IMG/VR virus record: IMGVR_UViG_3300030107_002029
Span: 1 to 31,814 of that record
Strand: one strand, 5' to 3'
DNA: 31,814 nucleotides
DNA from: a virus
Translations under genes and position numbers: made by a program
Shown here: positions 7,561-15,583 of the stretch, piece after piece
Numbering within the stretch: the stretch's first letter is position 1
Layout of the letters: each line of letters opens with the position of its first letter
Notes under the pieces: model-generated
Told to the model about the DNA's origin: nothing
Databases searched by the model: none
What the model saw: the letters and a program-made list of their open reading frames with translations, nothing else

Positions 7561-9309
7561 TTATGATACTCCAAAATCATTACCACGCCTAATAGCTTCT
7601 TTTATCTGCTCTGCTAATTCACCTTCTACATAATCTTGGCTCATAACATTGCCTGATACATTTATAGTTACGCTTCCTTGACCTTGCGGTCCATTTATGT
7701 TGGGCGAAGAAAGAGGAGTAACTTGGACACGTTCTCGACCGCCCATATTATCCCCTACTTTTATTAATTGCGGTCCACTTGTAACAAAATCACCACCTGT
7801 TGCAAATGATGCTAACCCTTTATCCATTATTCCACTAACAGTTGCACCTGCACCTGCCGCTAATATTGCATTTACTGGAAACGGAACAGTCTTTAATATA
7901 GATGCAATTAAATTTGCAACACCTTCCATACTAGCATTTTTAACTGCCGATTTCATAGCATCTTTAGCAGAACCTGTTGTTTTAGCAAAACCTGCTAATT
8001 CAGTTGATGTTAATTTTTTGTTAAAAAATATTCTTTTTTTAGTTCCTTCATTTGAAGTTTCATTTTTATTTTCTTCACTTTTTTCAACTTCTTTATTTTT
8101 AACAATTATTTTATTTAAATATTCACCTAGCAATTCAGATTGTGCACCTGCTAAATCAGTCAATGTATTAATATTATCTTCTGAACCTTGTTTAAATAAT
8201 TGCACAACCTCTGCATTAGCCATAGATAAACCTTCTAAATCTATTAACTGCCCCATTTCTAGTGGTTGTATATTTGCACCTAATGTATTTGCAATACCTA
8301 TCAATACATTAAACTGTTCCTTTAAAAAATTTGTCATAGTAATAAAAGAATTTCTAATTTTTCCTATTACTATCTGGATTCCTATAAACAAGGGTTCAAA
8401 TAAAAATCCTCCTACATTTTTTACACCTTCAAGCAAACTTGTTAAAACCTTACCTGCCATTGGTAATATTTTATTAAATGCAAAACCAAAAATATCTGGA
8501 ATAAAACTAAAAGACAATTTAAAACTATCTATCATAAATTTACCTATTAAGCCCACATTTTCCTTTAAATTGTTAAATGTTTCTTTAAAATCAATATTTC
8601 CTATAAAATCAAAAGCATTAATAGCATCTTCACTAAATTGTTTTAAAACTTTTGCACCCTCTGTAGCCATAGGCAATAATAATTTACCCAATGCTTCTGT
8701 AGCATCTCCCATAGCATTCTTGGCTTGATCCATAGCACCAGAAAATGTTTTTATTTCAGCTTCTGCCGCACCTTTAAACATTTCCCTCATAACTTCTATA
8801 CCTTTACCTGCTTTCAATTCTTCTGCTGATAAATTCTTTAATGCACCAACACTTTCTCCCAATTCACCTTGCATACCAGATAATGTTTTTGCAGTATTCT
8901 TTACAGCAGATTCTAAAGACATACCTGTCGCAGATGCTAAATCTAATGTAACAGGAATCATATCTTTTATTTGCTGTTCAGACATTCCAATAGATGCTAA
9001 ATATGCTTGTTGCTGAATTATAGCTTCATCACCAAATCTTGATGTTTGTTGTAATGCACCTGCTTGTTTTAATAAAGCATCTGTATTTTTGCCTAATGCT
9101 TGTGCTAGTTTTCTTTCTTGCAACTCTTGTTCTGCCGCCGCACTTGTAGCTTTTTTCATAGCAACACCAAGAGCAACTGCACCACCTGTTGCACCTACCA
9201 TAGCAAATTTTGATAAACTAACTAATGATCCAGAAAGTTTTTTAATTCCACTTGATGCAGTTTTAACACCCTTTGTAGTTACATTTATTAATAAATTAGT
9301 TTTTGCCAT
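7561..9309 (-). CDS. Tail tape measure protein
   Basis: A 582-residue protein with the features of tape measures: long Ala/Gly/Lys-rich helical stretches, an early hydrophobic segment (FAMVGATGGAVALGVAM), a conserved block (GMSEQQIKDMIPVTLDLASA) and further hydrophobic helices toward the end. It starts 14 bases inside the end of the frameshifted tail chaperone frame, the classic order. At about 1.5 angstroms per residue, the tail would be near 85-90 nm, a rough estimate from length alone. No lysozyme or peptidase domain is visible. Confidence 0.9.
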   Translation of the reverse strand: MAKTNLLINVTTKGVKTASSGIKKLSGSLVSLSKFAMVGATGGAVALGVAMKKATSAAAEQELQERKLAQALGKNTDALLKQAGALQQTSRFGDEAIIQQQAYLASIGMSEQQIKDMIPVTLDLASATGMSLESAVKNTAKTLSGMQGELGESVGALKNLSAEELKAGKGIEVMREMFKGAAEAEIKTFSGAMDQAKNAMGDATEALGKLLLPMATEGAKVLKQFSEDAINAFDFIGNIDFKETFNNLKENVGLIGKFMIDSFKLSFSFIPDIFGFAFNKILPMAGKVLTSLLEGVKNVGGFLFEPLFIGIQIVIGKIRNSFITMTNFLKEQFNVLIGIANTLGANIQPLEMGQLIDLEGLSMANAEVVQLFKQGSEDNINTLTDLAGAQSELLGEYLNKIIVKNKEVEKSEENKNETSNEGTKKRIFFNKKLTSTELAGFAKTTGSAKDAMKSAVKNASMEGVANLIASILKTVPFPVNAILAAGAGATVSGIMDKGLASFATGGDFVTSGPQLIKVGDNMGGRERVQVTPLSSPNINGPQGQGSVTINVSGNVMSQDYVEGELAEQIKEAIRRGNDFGVS

Positions 9310-9724
9310 TATTTTCCTCTTGCTTTTTATTTATAAAATTAGTGTATTCTTCTTCTATTACAAAAAAATCATCCACTATTTGATAAGGAGTGTCTGCTAA
9401 TACTGGGTATGGAGGACAGGAGAATGCTTTACAATATTGAAACTCTTTTATTCGGTTTTGCATTGAACTATCAACCAACAACTCTGGATCGGCAAAAAAA
9501 TAAATTTGTTTGTATAATGCTTCACCCAATTTAAAACCTTTTTCCTCTGCCTTATCATAAAGTCTTATAATTTCATCATAAACATCCGAAATTGACCTGT
9601 ATTCGGCACTTTTATTAGTTGATAGCTGATTTGCTACATACGGAAAAGGAACGCCAGAATACGCCCCTTTTTTAAAGCCATTTAAACTAACCCATACATT
9701 TATCCGTAATATTGCATCTGCTAT
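9296..9724 (-). CDS. Tail assembly chaperone, downstream (T) half made by -1 frameshift
   Basis: This frame is open from the slippery run at 9724 down to the stop at 9296 but has no ATG of its own; the only in-frame start-like codon is a TTG at 9529. A ribosome that slips back one base on the A run reads on as IADAILRINVWVSLNG and later GFKLGEALYKQIYFFADPEL, giving a fused product of about 231 residues with the 89-residue chaperone. This is the gpG/gpGT arrangement of lambda and many siphoviruses, in its usual place between tail tube and tape measure genes. The fused product binds the tape measure during tail assembly in known systems. Confidence 0.8.
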   Translation of the reverse strand: MADAILRINVWVSLNGFKKGAYSGVPFPYVANQLSTNKSAEYRSISDVYDEIIRLYDKAEEKGFKLGEALYKQIYFFADPELLVDSSMQNRIKEFQYCKAFSCPPYPVLADTPYQIVDDFFVIEEEYTNFINKKQEENNGKN

Positions 9725-9990
9725 TTTTTTTTATTAGCTTGTTCAAATATTGCATTTGCAATAGCTATTATTTCATCAGTTGAATAATTATTCAATTCTT
9801 CTTCACTTAATTCGGTGTATTTTAAAACTACATTTCCCCACCAAGAAAATTTAGGAACATTACCTTCTGAATTTGCTTCAATCATCATATCATTTAACTC
9901 ACACCTCATTTTCCAAGTGATAGTTTTTATTGATATTTCAAATTGTTTAAACTCCTGCCCCTCTGATGCTTTTATTTTAATATCTTTCAT
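9721..9990 (-). CDS. Tail assembly chaperone (gpG-like)
   Basis: An 89-residue protein between the tail tube gene (TAATG overlap) and the tape measure gene. It begins MKDIKIKASEGQEFKQFEIS and is followed by helices with ELNDMMIEANSEG and LSEEELNNYSTDEIIAIA, as in small tail chaperones. It ends with three AAA lysine codons and then TAG, which is the slippery site for making the longer fusion. Position, size and the frameshift signal together support the call more than any single motif. Confidence 0.8.
   Translation of the reverse strand: MKDIKIKASEGQEFKQFEISIKTITWKMRCELNDMMIEANSEGNVPKFSWWGNVVLKYTELSEEELNNYSTDEIIAIANAIFEQANKKK
9724..9732 (-). promoter_or_regulatory. Programmed -1 ribosomal frameshift site (nine A's)
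   Basis: On the minus strand AAT is followed by nine A's and then TAG. The run contains the A_AAA_AAA heptamer, a strong slippery sequence in bacteria. Slipping back one base moves ribosomes from the stop into the frame open to 9296. The two frames join without any intervening stop. Confidence 0.8.
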
Positions 9991-11027
9991 TATGCTATTG
10001 TAATTCCTAACATTTTAGTTGCACTTGAAGTATCATCTAAACCAACCACTACAAATGGTATAGTTTCTGTTAATACAGCACCACCATTATCAATACTTGG
10101 CTCATTTAATAAGCATCTATCTAATGCTATTGCAAAACCACTTGATTCTGCTATATTTATATCAACTGAATTGCTGTCATAAAATTTAGCAAGTAAATCG
10201 TGAACATCATCATTTCTAATACAGGTAATAGAGCCATTAATATCAAAATTTCCTGTCATAGCATATCCAAAAGGCTCATAGCTTCCATTAGTATTATCCA
10301 CATAATGTATTCTTTCTATTGTTCGCTGAACAGATAATTCCCAAGATTGAATAACTAATTCCTCTAATGCACCACCATTAATACCTGTAGAACCAGAAGC
10401 TAGGCTTCTTATGTTTTTAGGTGTTCCAGTATCATATGCCGCACTTGTAATATCATCATCAGCTTGTGCTGTTGCATTATCTGGCATATATGCTGTAGCC
10501 CAACTTATAGTGCAGACAAGTTCACCACCTTCGCTTCCAATATCTTCTGTTAATGTAAACCCTGTTCCCACACAACCACGACAAACTACATTGTGAAGTG
10601 TAGCATCTGCACCTGCATCAATAAATCTTATGTTAAATGTATTAGGTGATGATGCTGAATCGTGCTGATAAGATGCTGTTGGAAAAGCATAATTGTTATT
10701 CAACTCTGCTTCACTTGCGGCATCCTCAAAAACTGCACTTGTTGCTAATAAAACTGATGTAGGTGTACCTCGCAAAGTTGTCTCAAATGTCCACATTTTA
10801 GTTCCTTGCGAATGATGTCCTTGTGTTGTAGTAGTAACAAATTGACCACTACGAGGACTAGAAAATTCAAGAGGAACAGATGCTTCTGGTATTGTAAATG
10901 ATGTGGTTTGTAATTTTGTTAAACCTGCATTGTCCACAGTATCATCTTGACTTCTTCCAACTTTTGTCTCTTTTTCATACCAAACAGAAACATTTTGGCT
11001 TGGAAAGTAATTAGTTGCTTGTGCCAT
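9990..11027 (-). CDS. Major tail tube protein
   Basis: A 345-residue, beta-rich protein located just before the tail chaperone and tape measure genes, as expected for the tail tube subunit. Recognisable parts include WELSVQRTIERIHYVDNTNG, EPFGYAMTGNFDINGSI and CLLNEPSIDNGG with an IPFVVVGLD ending, similar in style to siphovirus tube proteins that carry an inserted domain. A good ribosome site (AAGGAGATAAATA) precedes the ATG, consistent with high expression. It overlaps the chaperone start by one base. Confidence 0.8.
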   Translation of the reverse strand: MAQATNYFPSQNVSVWYEKETKVGRSQDDTVDNAGLTKLQTTSFTIPEASVPLEFSSPRSGQFVTTTTQGHHSQGTKMWTFETTLRGTPTSVLLATSAVFEDAASEAELNNNYAFPTASYQHDSASSPNTFNIRFIDAGADATLHNVVCRGCVGTGFTLTEDIGSEGGELVCTISWATAYMPDNATAQADDDITSAAYDTGTPKNIRSLASGSTGINGGALEELVIQSWELSVQRTIERIHYVDNTNGSYEPFGYAMTGNFDINGSITCIRNDDVHDLLAKFYDSNSVDINIAESSGFAIALDRCLLNEPSIDNGGAVLTETIPFVVVGLDDTSSATKMLGITIA

Positions 11028-11209
11028 TATTTATCTCCTTTTTTCTTTTTTGACTTTAATGGCTCTAAATGCTTTTGTACAGATTCAGGTAAAACCTTAA
11101 TATCTGTAATTTCTATTGAACCACCTTGCTCTAATATTTGAATTTTATGAATACCAAAATATTTATTCTTGGCTGTTTTAAATGATGCTTTTGCTTTATA
11201 TTTTGCCAT
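11027..11209 (-). CDS. 60-residue basic hypothetical protein
   Basis: A small protein starting MAKYKAKASFKTAKNKYFGI and ending in a lysine-rich stretch (LEPLKSKKKKGDK). The middle (GIHKIQILEQGGSIEITDIK) looks like two beta strands. It ends one base into the tail tube gene. Several tailed phages have a small basic protein at this spot, but I cannot name this one. AAGGA lies just before its start. Confidence 0.55.
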   Translation of the reverse strand: MAKYKAKASFKTAKNKYFGIHKIQILEQGGSIEITDIKVLPESVQKHLEPLKSKKKKGDK

Positions 11210-11222
11210 AATATTTCCTTAA

Positions 11223-11251
11223 CTTATACATTAATTTAACCATAATTGCAA
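11223..11251 (-). promoter_or_regulatory. Candidate sigma-70 promoter before tail tube genes
   Basis: On the minus strand TTGCAA (11246-11251) and TATAAG (11223-11228) are separated by 17 bases, matching four and five of six consensus bases. It lies in one of the few gaps of the late region and could boost the tail tube gene. The predicted start of transcription would fall almost on the ribosome site of the 60-residue gene, which weakens the case for that gene but not for the next. Confidence 0.25.
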
Positions 11252-11256
11252 ATAAT

Positions 11257-11499
11257 TTATGCTTTATTTTTTAAATATTCTGCAAATTCTTCTGGTTCCA
11301 TAGTATGCTCTTTATAATAGTCTTTTGATTTAAGACTATCAACTTTAGCTTCTAATTCTTCTTCTGTTGCATAATTTTCTAAATTAGGTTGCCCTGTAGT
11401 TACCCTTTGACCACTTTCTAATTTACCAAAATGCACTACATCACTACCCCAAGCACACCAATAATATTTGTTTATATTCTTATATTTTAATTCAGCCAT
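11257..11499 (-). CDS. 80-residue hypothetical virion-region protein
   Basis: An acidic protein with WCAWGSDVVHFGKLESGQ, then YATEEELEAKVDSLKSKDYY. The segment G-x-Y-A-T-E-E-E-L followed by a short amphipathic helix is a pattern seen in small proteins of phage tail regions, often beside fibres. Its ATG overlaps the stop of the BspA-repeat gene (TAATG), so it is probably co-translated with it and may act with it. Function unknown. Confidence 0.55.
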   Translation of the reverse strand: MAELKYKNINKYYWCAWGSDVVHFGKLESGQRVTTGQPNLENYATEEELEAKVDSLKSKDYYKEHTMEPEEFAEYLKNKA

Positions 11500-14060
11500 T
11501 AACCATCTCCATCAACTATTGTCCAACTATGGTCAGTTTCTAAATTTGTTCTTGCAGTAGCACCATTTCCACCTGCACCTCCATCTGTTGCAGTTGCATC
11601 ACCACCATCAAGTGAATGGTTATCTGTGCTATTTGTTGCATCAAGCCTTACTAATAATTTATTGTAATTAACTGTACTCATTTTATTAGTGCTTGTCTTG
11701 CCATTCATAAATTCATTAAAACCTTGTGATGTATTAGTTACTCCTGAAAAATCCCAAGTTGATAAGTCTTGGTCAAAAGCTAAAGCCCTATCAAACATAT
11801 GCCCCATTATTGTTACATTAGAAACATCCCAATCTGAACCACTTGTGGGAATAGCTTTATTAAAAACTGTTGCTTCTGAAAACATATATCTCATACTTGT
11901 AACACTTGATGTATCCCAACCACTTATATCTCTATTAAATGATGTTGCTTTTTTAAATGTTCTATACATTGAAGTTACATTTCCTGTATTCCAATTATTT
12001 ATATCATCACTACCTCCATTGTCAAAAGCAGTACATTCTCTAAATAATTCAGTAAAATCAGTTACATTAGCAACATTCCAAGAACCTATGTTTTGATTAA
12101 AACTTCTAGCATCATAAAACATAGATGTCATATTGGTTACATTAGACACATCCCAACTACCTATGTCTTGATTAAAAGAAGTAGCATTATTAAACATACT
12201 ATTCATATCAGTAACATTAGATGTATCCCATCCACTTATGTCTTGATTAAAGTTGGTTGATGCCCAAAACATTCCTGCTGTTCTTGTAAATCTTGCTGTT
12301 TTACTACCCCAATTTAATGGACTATTAAATACATTCATAGCTCTAAACATTCCAAAAGCATCAATATCAGAATCTGTTGTAAATGTCCAATTTGATAAAT
12401 CTTGATTAAATGCATCTGCATTGTAAAAAGTATAGGTAAAATCTGTACCTGCACTTACATTCCAACTTGAAATATCTTGATTAAATACAGATGCAAGTTG
12501 AAACATAGATTTAAAAGTTGTTACAGAGCTAACATTCCATTTATTACCATCTGTTGGTAAAGGTTGATTAAAAGATGAAGCACTTCTAAACATTGATTCC
12601 ATATTAGTTACACTAGATGTATCCCAATTTTTAATATTATCACTACCACCATTGTTAAAAGCAGAAGCACCATAAAACATTTCATTCATAGTAGTTACAT
12701 TTCCTGTATTCCAACTACCTATGTCTTGATTAAATATTGCTACTCCTAAAAACATCCTGAAAAAAGTTGTTACATTAGATGTATCCCATCCACTTATATT
12801 CTGATTAAAAGAATCTGCTTGTGCAAACATATAATCCATAAGCTGACCACTTGATGTATCCCAATTAACAACATCAGAACCATTAAAATTTGTACAACCT
12901 TTAAACACATTATTAAATCCTGTAACATTAGAAACATCCCATCCTGTTCCTATTGCTGTTAATGTAGTACAATTCAAAAATGTTGCATTTAAAGTTGTTG
13001 AAGTTATTGTAGGTGCATTACTTGCTGTTACATTTAAATTTGTGCATCCACTAAAAGTTTGTTCTTCTGTAATATCTAACCCACCCCAATTACTAATAGT
13101 TTTTATATATGTTCTACTTGCACTTGTACCTGCAAATTTTAAACCTTTTACAATACCATCTATTGTAATAGTATGGTTGCCTGAATCAAGTGTTTTAGTT
13201 AAATCATCATCATCATGTGAAGTAATATCAAGAGGTGAACCATCACCCCAATCTATAGTAAAATTTGGAGTATGCCCTGCAACTGAAACAAGAGGTAATG
13301 TAAAAGAATTGCCACCTGTATTTACTGTAAATATAAATTTCGGTACATAAGTCCAATTAAATACATCCGATGCTTCATTACCACTAGCACCAGAACTATA
13401 TTTTCCTTCTTCAACTTTTATTGTAGTTGCACCTTGTGATGCAGGTGTAAATGTGGCTGTATAAACTGAACCAGAACCACTAAAGTCACTCAATGATCCA
13501 TTTGTTACTGTTATGCTATTAATATTAAAATCAGTTGTCGGCAAGTTTGTTGTAAAAGTTAAAGATAATGCACTATCAGAAGATGTACCACCATCTGCAA
13601 CTTGTGATGCTGTTATTGTTACACTTGGAGTTAATAGTTGATTATTATGAATACAGGTAAATGATGCAATTACAATAATCTGTTCTTCTTCTGTTTCTAT
13701 ATCTACATTGTCTATACTGCAATCATAGGCAGTAGTTCCATCACCCAATGCTAGAATCTGGTTATTTTCTATTAATGTTTCTATTCTGGATGTTATTCTG
13801 TATATATGATCTTCAAGATTTTTTGTCTTTTTTAATGTATTATAATAATATTGAATTTCAAAATTATAACTTCTTCTTTCAAATATAGAATCATTTGCTA
13901 GATTAACACTTGATGTAGGAACTACTCTTATATATTGAGAATCTTGTATATTTTTATTGTAAATTGAATATACTTTTAAACTACTACCAAACTCAATTTT
14001 TAATAAATTGTTTAATCTATCGGTTATTGATTGCCAATTATTTCCAAAGCCTAAAGCCAT
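11499..14060 (-). CDS. Tail-terminator-like domain fused to BspA-type (DUF285) repeats
   Basis: An 853-residue mosaic. Residues 1-138 are homologous to the whole neighbouring 143-residue protein (NNWQSITDRLNNLLKIEFGS matches NNWKNIGDKLRNIFRSEFGA). Residues 145-238 look like a bacterial Ig-like domain (SLTFTTNLPTTDFNINSITV). Residues 241-312 have the WGDG-type domain that precedes BspA repeats in bacterial surface proteins. Residues 335-780 hold about 16 repeats of 25-29 residues with the consensus MFxxAxxFNQDIxxWDTSNV. Residues 781-853 match the usual C-terminal cap ending in HSWTIVDGDG. BspA-like proteins bind host surfaces or matrix. In this phage the N-terminal domain would place the repeats at the neck or tail. 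Confidence 0.8.
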   Translation of the reverse strand: MALGFGNNWQSITDRLNNLLKIEFGSSLKVYSIYNKNIQDSQYIRVVPTSSVNLANDSIFERRSYNFEIQYYYNTLKKTKNLEDHIYRITSRIETLIENNQILALGDGTTAYDCSIDNVDIETEEEQIIVIASFTCIHNNQLLTPSVTITASQVADGGTSSDSALSLTFTTNLPTTDFNINSITVTNGSLSDFSGSGSVYTATFTPASQGATTIKVEEGKYSSGASGNEASDVFNWTYVPKFIFTVNTGGNSFTLPLVSVAGHTPNFTIDWGDGSPLDITSHDDDDLTKTLDSGNHTITIDGIVKGLKFAGTSASRTYIKTISNWGGLDITEEQTFSGCTNLNVTASNAPTITSTTLNATFLNCTTLTAIGTGWDVSNVTGFNNVFKGCTNFNGSDVVNWDTSSGQLMDYMFAQADSFNQNISGWDTSNVTTFFRMFLGVAIFNQDIGSWNTGNVTTMNEMFYGASAFNNGGSDNIKNWDTSSVTNMESMFRSASSFNQPLPTDGNKWNVSSVTTFKSMFQLASVFNQDISSWNVSAGTDFTYTFYNADAFNQDLSNWTFTTDSDIDAFGMFRAMNVFNSPLNWGSKTARFTRTAGMFWASTNFNQDISGWDTSNVTDMNSMFNNATSFNQDIGSWDVSNVTNMTSMFYDARSFNQNIGSWNVANVTDFTELFRECTAFDNGGSDDINNWNTGNVTSMYRTFKKATSFNRDISGWDTSSVTSMRYMFSEATVFNKAIPTSGSDWDVSNVTIMGHMFDRALAFDQDLSTWDFSGVTNTSQGFNEFMNGKTSTNKMSTVNYNKLLVRLDATNSTDNHSLDGGDATATDGGAGGNGATARTNLETDHSWTIVDGDG
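11721..13058 (-). repeat. About 16 in-frame BspA-type repeats
   Basis: Tandem coding repeats of 75-87 bases within the 853-residue gene. The protein unit reads MFxxAxxFNQDIxxWDTSNVTxM. Some copies carry short insertions before the Trp (GGSDNIKNW, PTDGNKW). Copies differ at DNA level, so this is an old array and not a recent slippage expansion. Confidence 0.85.
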
Positions 14061-14491
14061 TACATATTATCAAAATGAATGCAACTATAATCCATTTCAA
14101 CTATATAATCATAAACCTCATCAACCTCTGTTATTTCATAAGATAACATTATAGAATCAATAGTTTGTGTGCTATCTGCTAATGTCATATTTCTATTACT
14201 TGCAATCAATGATTCTGCTCTTGACATTATTCTATACAATTTGTTGATATTATTCTTGTTAGAATTTGTTTTTGCTATATACAGAAATAAATTAAATGTG
14301 TATTCTTTTATTTCTCCTGTTCCTTGTTTTTCTAATATCTCATTTCCTGTTGGAATTATTTTTATAAATTGTTGATCTGCATAATCGCCTTCACCTATAT
14401 AAACTGGAATTGATGCACCAAATTCTGATCTAAATATATTTCTTAACTTGTCGCCAATATTTTTCCAATTATTTTTGTAGCTAACAGGCAT
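14060..14491 (-). CDS. Tail terminator or neck protein
   Basis: A 143-residue protein starting MPVSYKNNWKNIGDKLRNIF. It lies between the DUF1320-like connector and the tail tube gene, the usual place of the tail terminator or tail completion protein. Size and the pattern of a helix followed by strands (QQFIKIIPTG, EYTFNLFLYI, IVEMDYSCIH) fit that family. It is the shorter member of a tandem duplication; the next gene repeats this domain as its N-terminus. It overlaps that gene by one base. A head-tail connector role is the alternative. Confidence 0.65.
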   Translation of the reverse strand: MPVSYKNNWKNIGDKLRNIFRSEFGASIPVYIGEGDYADQQFIKIIPTGNEILEKQGTGEIKEYTFNLFLYIAKTNSNKNNINKLYRIMSRAESLIASNRNMTLADSTQTIDSIMLSYEITEVDEVYDYIVEMDYSCIHFDNM

Positions 14492-15496
14492 TTACAATCC
14501 ATACCCTCGTCTTGTTAATTGTATTCCACCAGATTCTGCATTTGTTATTTTTCTATGTTCAGAATAAACTTCTATTTCCCATTGGTCATTTACAGACATT
14601 GATGCACCTTGAAATCTGACATATAAACCACTTAACCCACCAAATGTATCAAGAGTTCCACTAATTATATTATCTGTATCCTCTGAACCATATAATTTAT
14701 CACTTCCATAATACTCTACCTTAACCTTTGCTACACCATAAGCACCAGCAGTCGTGCAGGTAATCCGAAGCAAATCAAAGGGTTCTCCAACATAAGCACC
14801 TGCTGTTTCTACTAAATCCATACTTCCTGCTTTTGTTATGGTTCGTATTTTTCCTTGACTTGAATCAGATGTTACTTCAAATGATAATTTTGCTTCTCCC
14901 TTATTTAACTTATCAACAATTCCTGTTCCTTCTATGTTAGTAACTAAAGAATGATAATAATCCGCATTTTCTTGTTTATTCTCTGTTCTTAATAAATTAG
15001 AAGCACATAAATAGCAAGTTGCTTTAATTATGATTGCATCATATTCTGTAGTTCCGCTAGAATGGGCTGTATTGTGGTCATATTGAGTATATTTTGGTAT
15101 TGGGGTAGGATACCTTCGGTCTAACAAATTATTGAGTTCCATTGAAGCATTTACAAGCATTTGATTAAAATATGTAGCATTGTCTATACCTGCTTCAAAT
15201 AATTGATCTAATATTGTTGTTGCAGAGTATCCAGAATTATAATAATAAATAGAATCTAAATCAGCATCATAATACCATTCACCATTTACATTTAATACAC
15301 CACTATTAGCTTCTGGATCACCCTCATCATAGCCATTAACAAAAAATTGGGTAACTAAACCAACATTGTCTGCTCTAAATAAAGTTCCACTATGTACAAC
15401 CCAACCTGTTATTTGTTTTTTTGTATCAAATTGACTAAATGCTGGATAATACATCTCCAAATCTGTTTGATTTGCATATTTAAAATCACTTGGCAT
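14492..15496 (-). CDS. Head-tail connector with DUF1320-like core, enlarged
   Basis: A 334-residue protein. Residues 105-200 contain LNNLLDRRYPTPIP (121-134) and then an alanine- and cysteine-containing helix (IIIKATCYLCASNLL), the pattern of the Mu gp36/DUF1320 head-tail adaptor family, in which helices frame a RYP-type turn. Usual members are about 130-150 residues, so this one carries extra parts: about 100 residues before the core and a beta-rich C-terminal section (GLYVRFQGASMSVNDQWEIE). It lies between the 24-residue peptide gene and the terminator-like gene, as expected for a connector. Confidence 0.65.
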   Translation of the reverse strand: MPSDFKYANQTDLEMYYPAFSQFDTKKQITGWVVHSGTLFRADNVGLVTQFFVNGYDEGDPEANSGVLNVNGEWYYDADLDSIYYYNSGYSATTILDQLFEAGIDNATYFNQMLVNASMELNNLLDRRYPTPIPKYTQYDHNTAHSSGTTEYDAIIIKATCYLCASNLLRTENKQENADYYHSLVTNIEGTGIVDKLNKGEAKLSFEVTSDSSQGKIRTITKAGSMDLVETAGAYVGEPFDLLRITCTTAGAYGVAKVKVEYYGSDKLYGSEDTDNIISGTLDTFGGLSGLYVRFQGASMSVNDQWEIEVYSEHRKITNAESGGIQLTRRGYGL

Positions 15497-15499
15497 ATT

Positions 15500-15574
15500 T
15501 TATTTCCTTCTTTTAGGTGTTTTCTTTTTAGGTCTGCCTACCTTTTTACCATAAGTTCCTGTTCCTTTTGGCAT
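15500..15574 (-). CDS. 24-residue basic peptide (MPKGTGTYGKKVGRP type)
   Basis: A tiny gene in the gap between two structural genes. The ATG at 15574 is preceded by GGAG at suitable distance, and the stop lies three bases before the next gene. The product starts MPKGTGTYGKKVGRP and is then almost all Lys, Arg, Pro and Thr. Very small basic proteins beginning MPKGxGTYG are found in the structural region of many marine and other tailed phages, but their function is not known. Confidence 0.7.
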   Translation of the reverse strand: MPKGTGTYGKKVGRPKKKTPKRRK

Positions 15575-15583
15575 AATATTCTC

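Noticed and set aside
7697-8728. Long open frame of 343 codons on the plus strand
   Set aside because: It is antisense to the tape measure gene. Its composition mirrors the low-stop antisense of a Lys/Ala-rich helical gene in AT-rich DNA, it has no neighbours on its strand and no recognisable domain.
9296-9529. Separate 77-codon gene starting at a TTG
   Set aside because: The same frame is open upstream to the slippery run at 9724, so it is better explained as the second half of the frameshifted chaperone.
11689-12096. Plus-strand frame of 135 codons
   Set aside because: It is antisense to the BspA-type repeats; the repeat pattern keeps the opposite frame open by chance.
11721-13058. Regularly spaced repeats that might suggest a CRISPR array
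   Set aside because: The spacing is 75-87 bases, the units vary, and they stay in frame within one gene as a known protein repeat.
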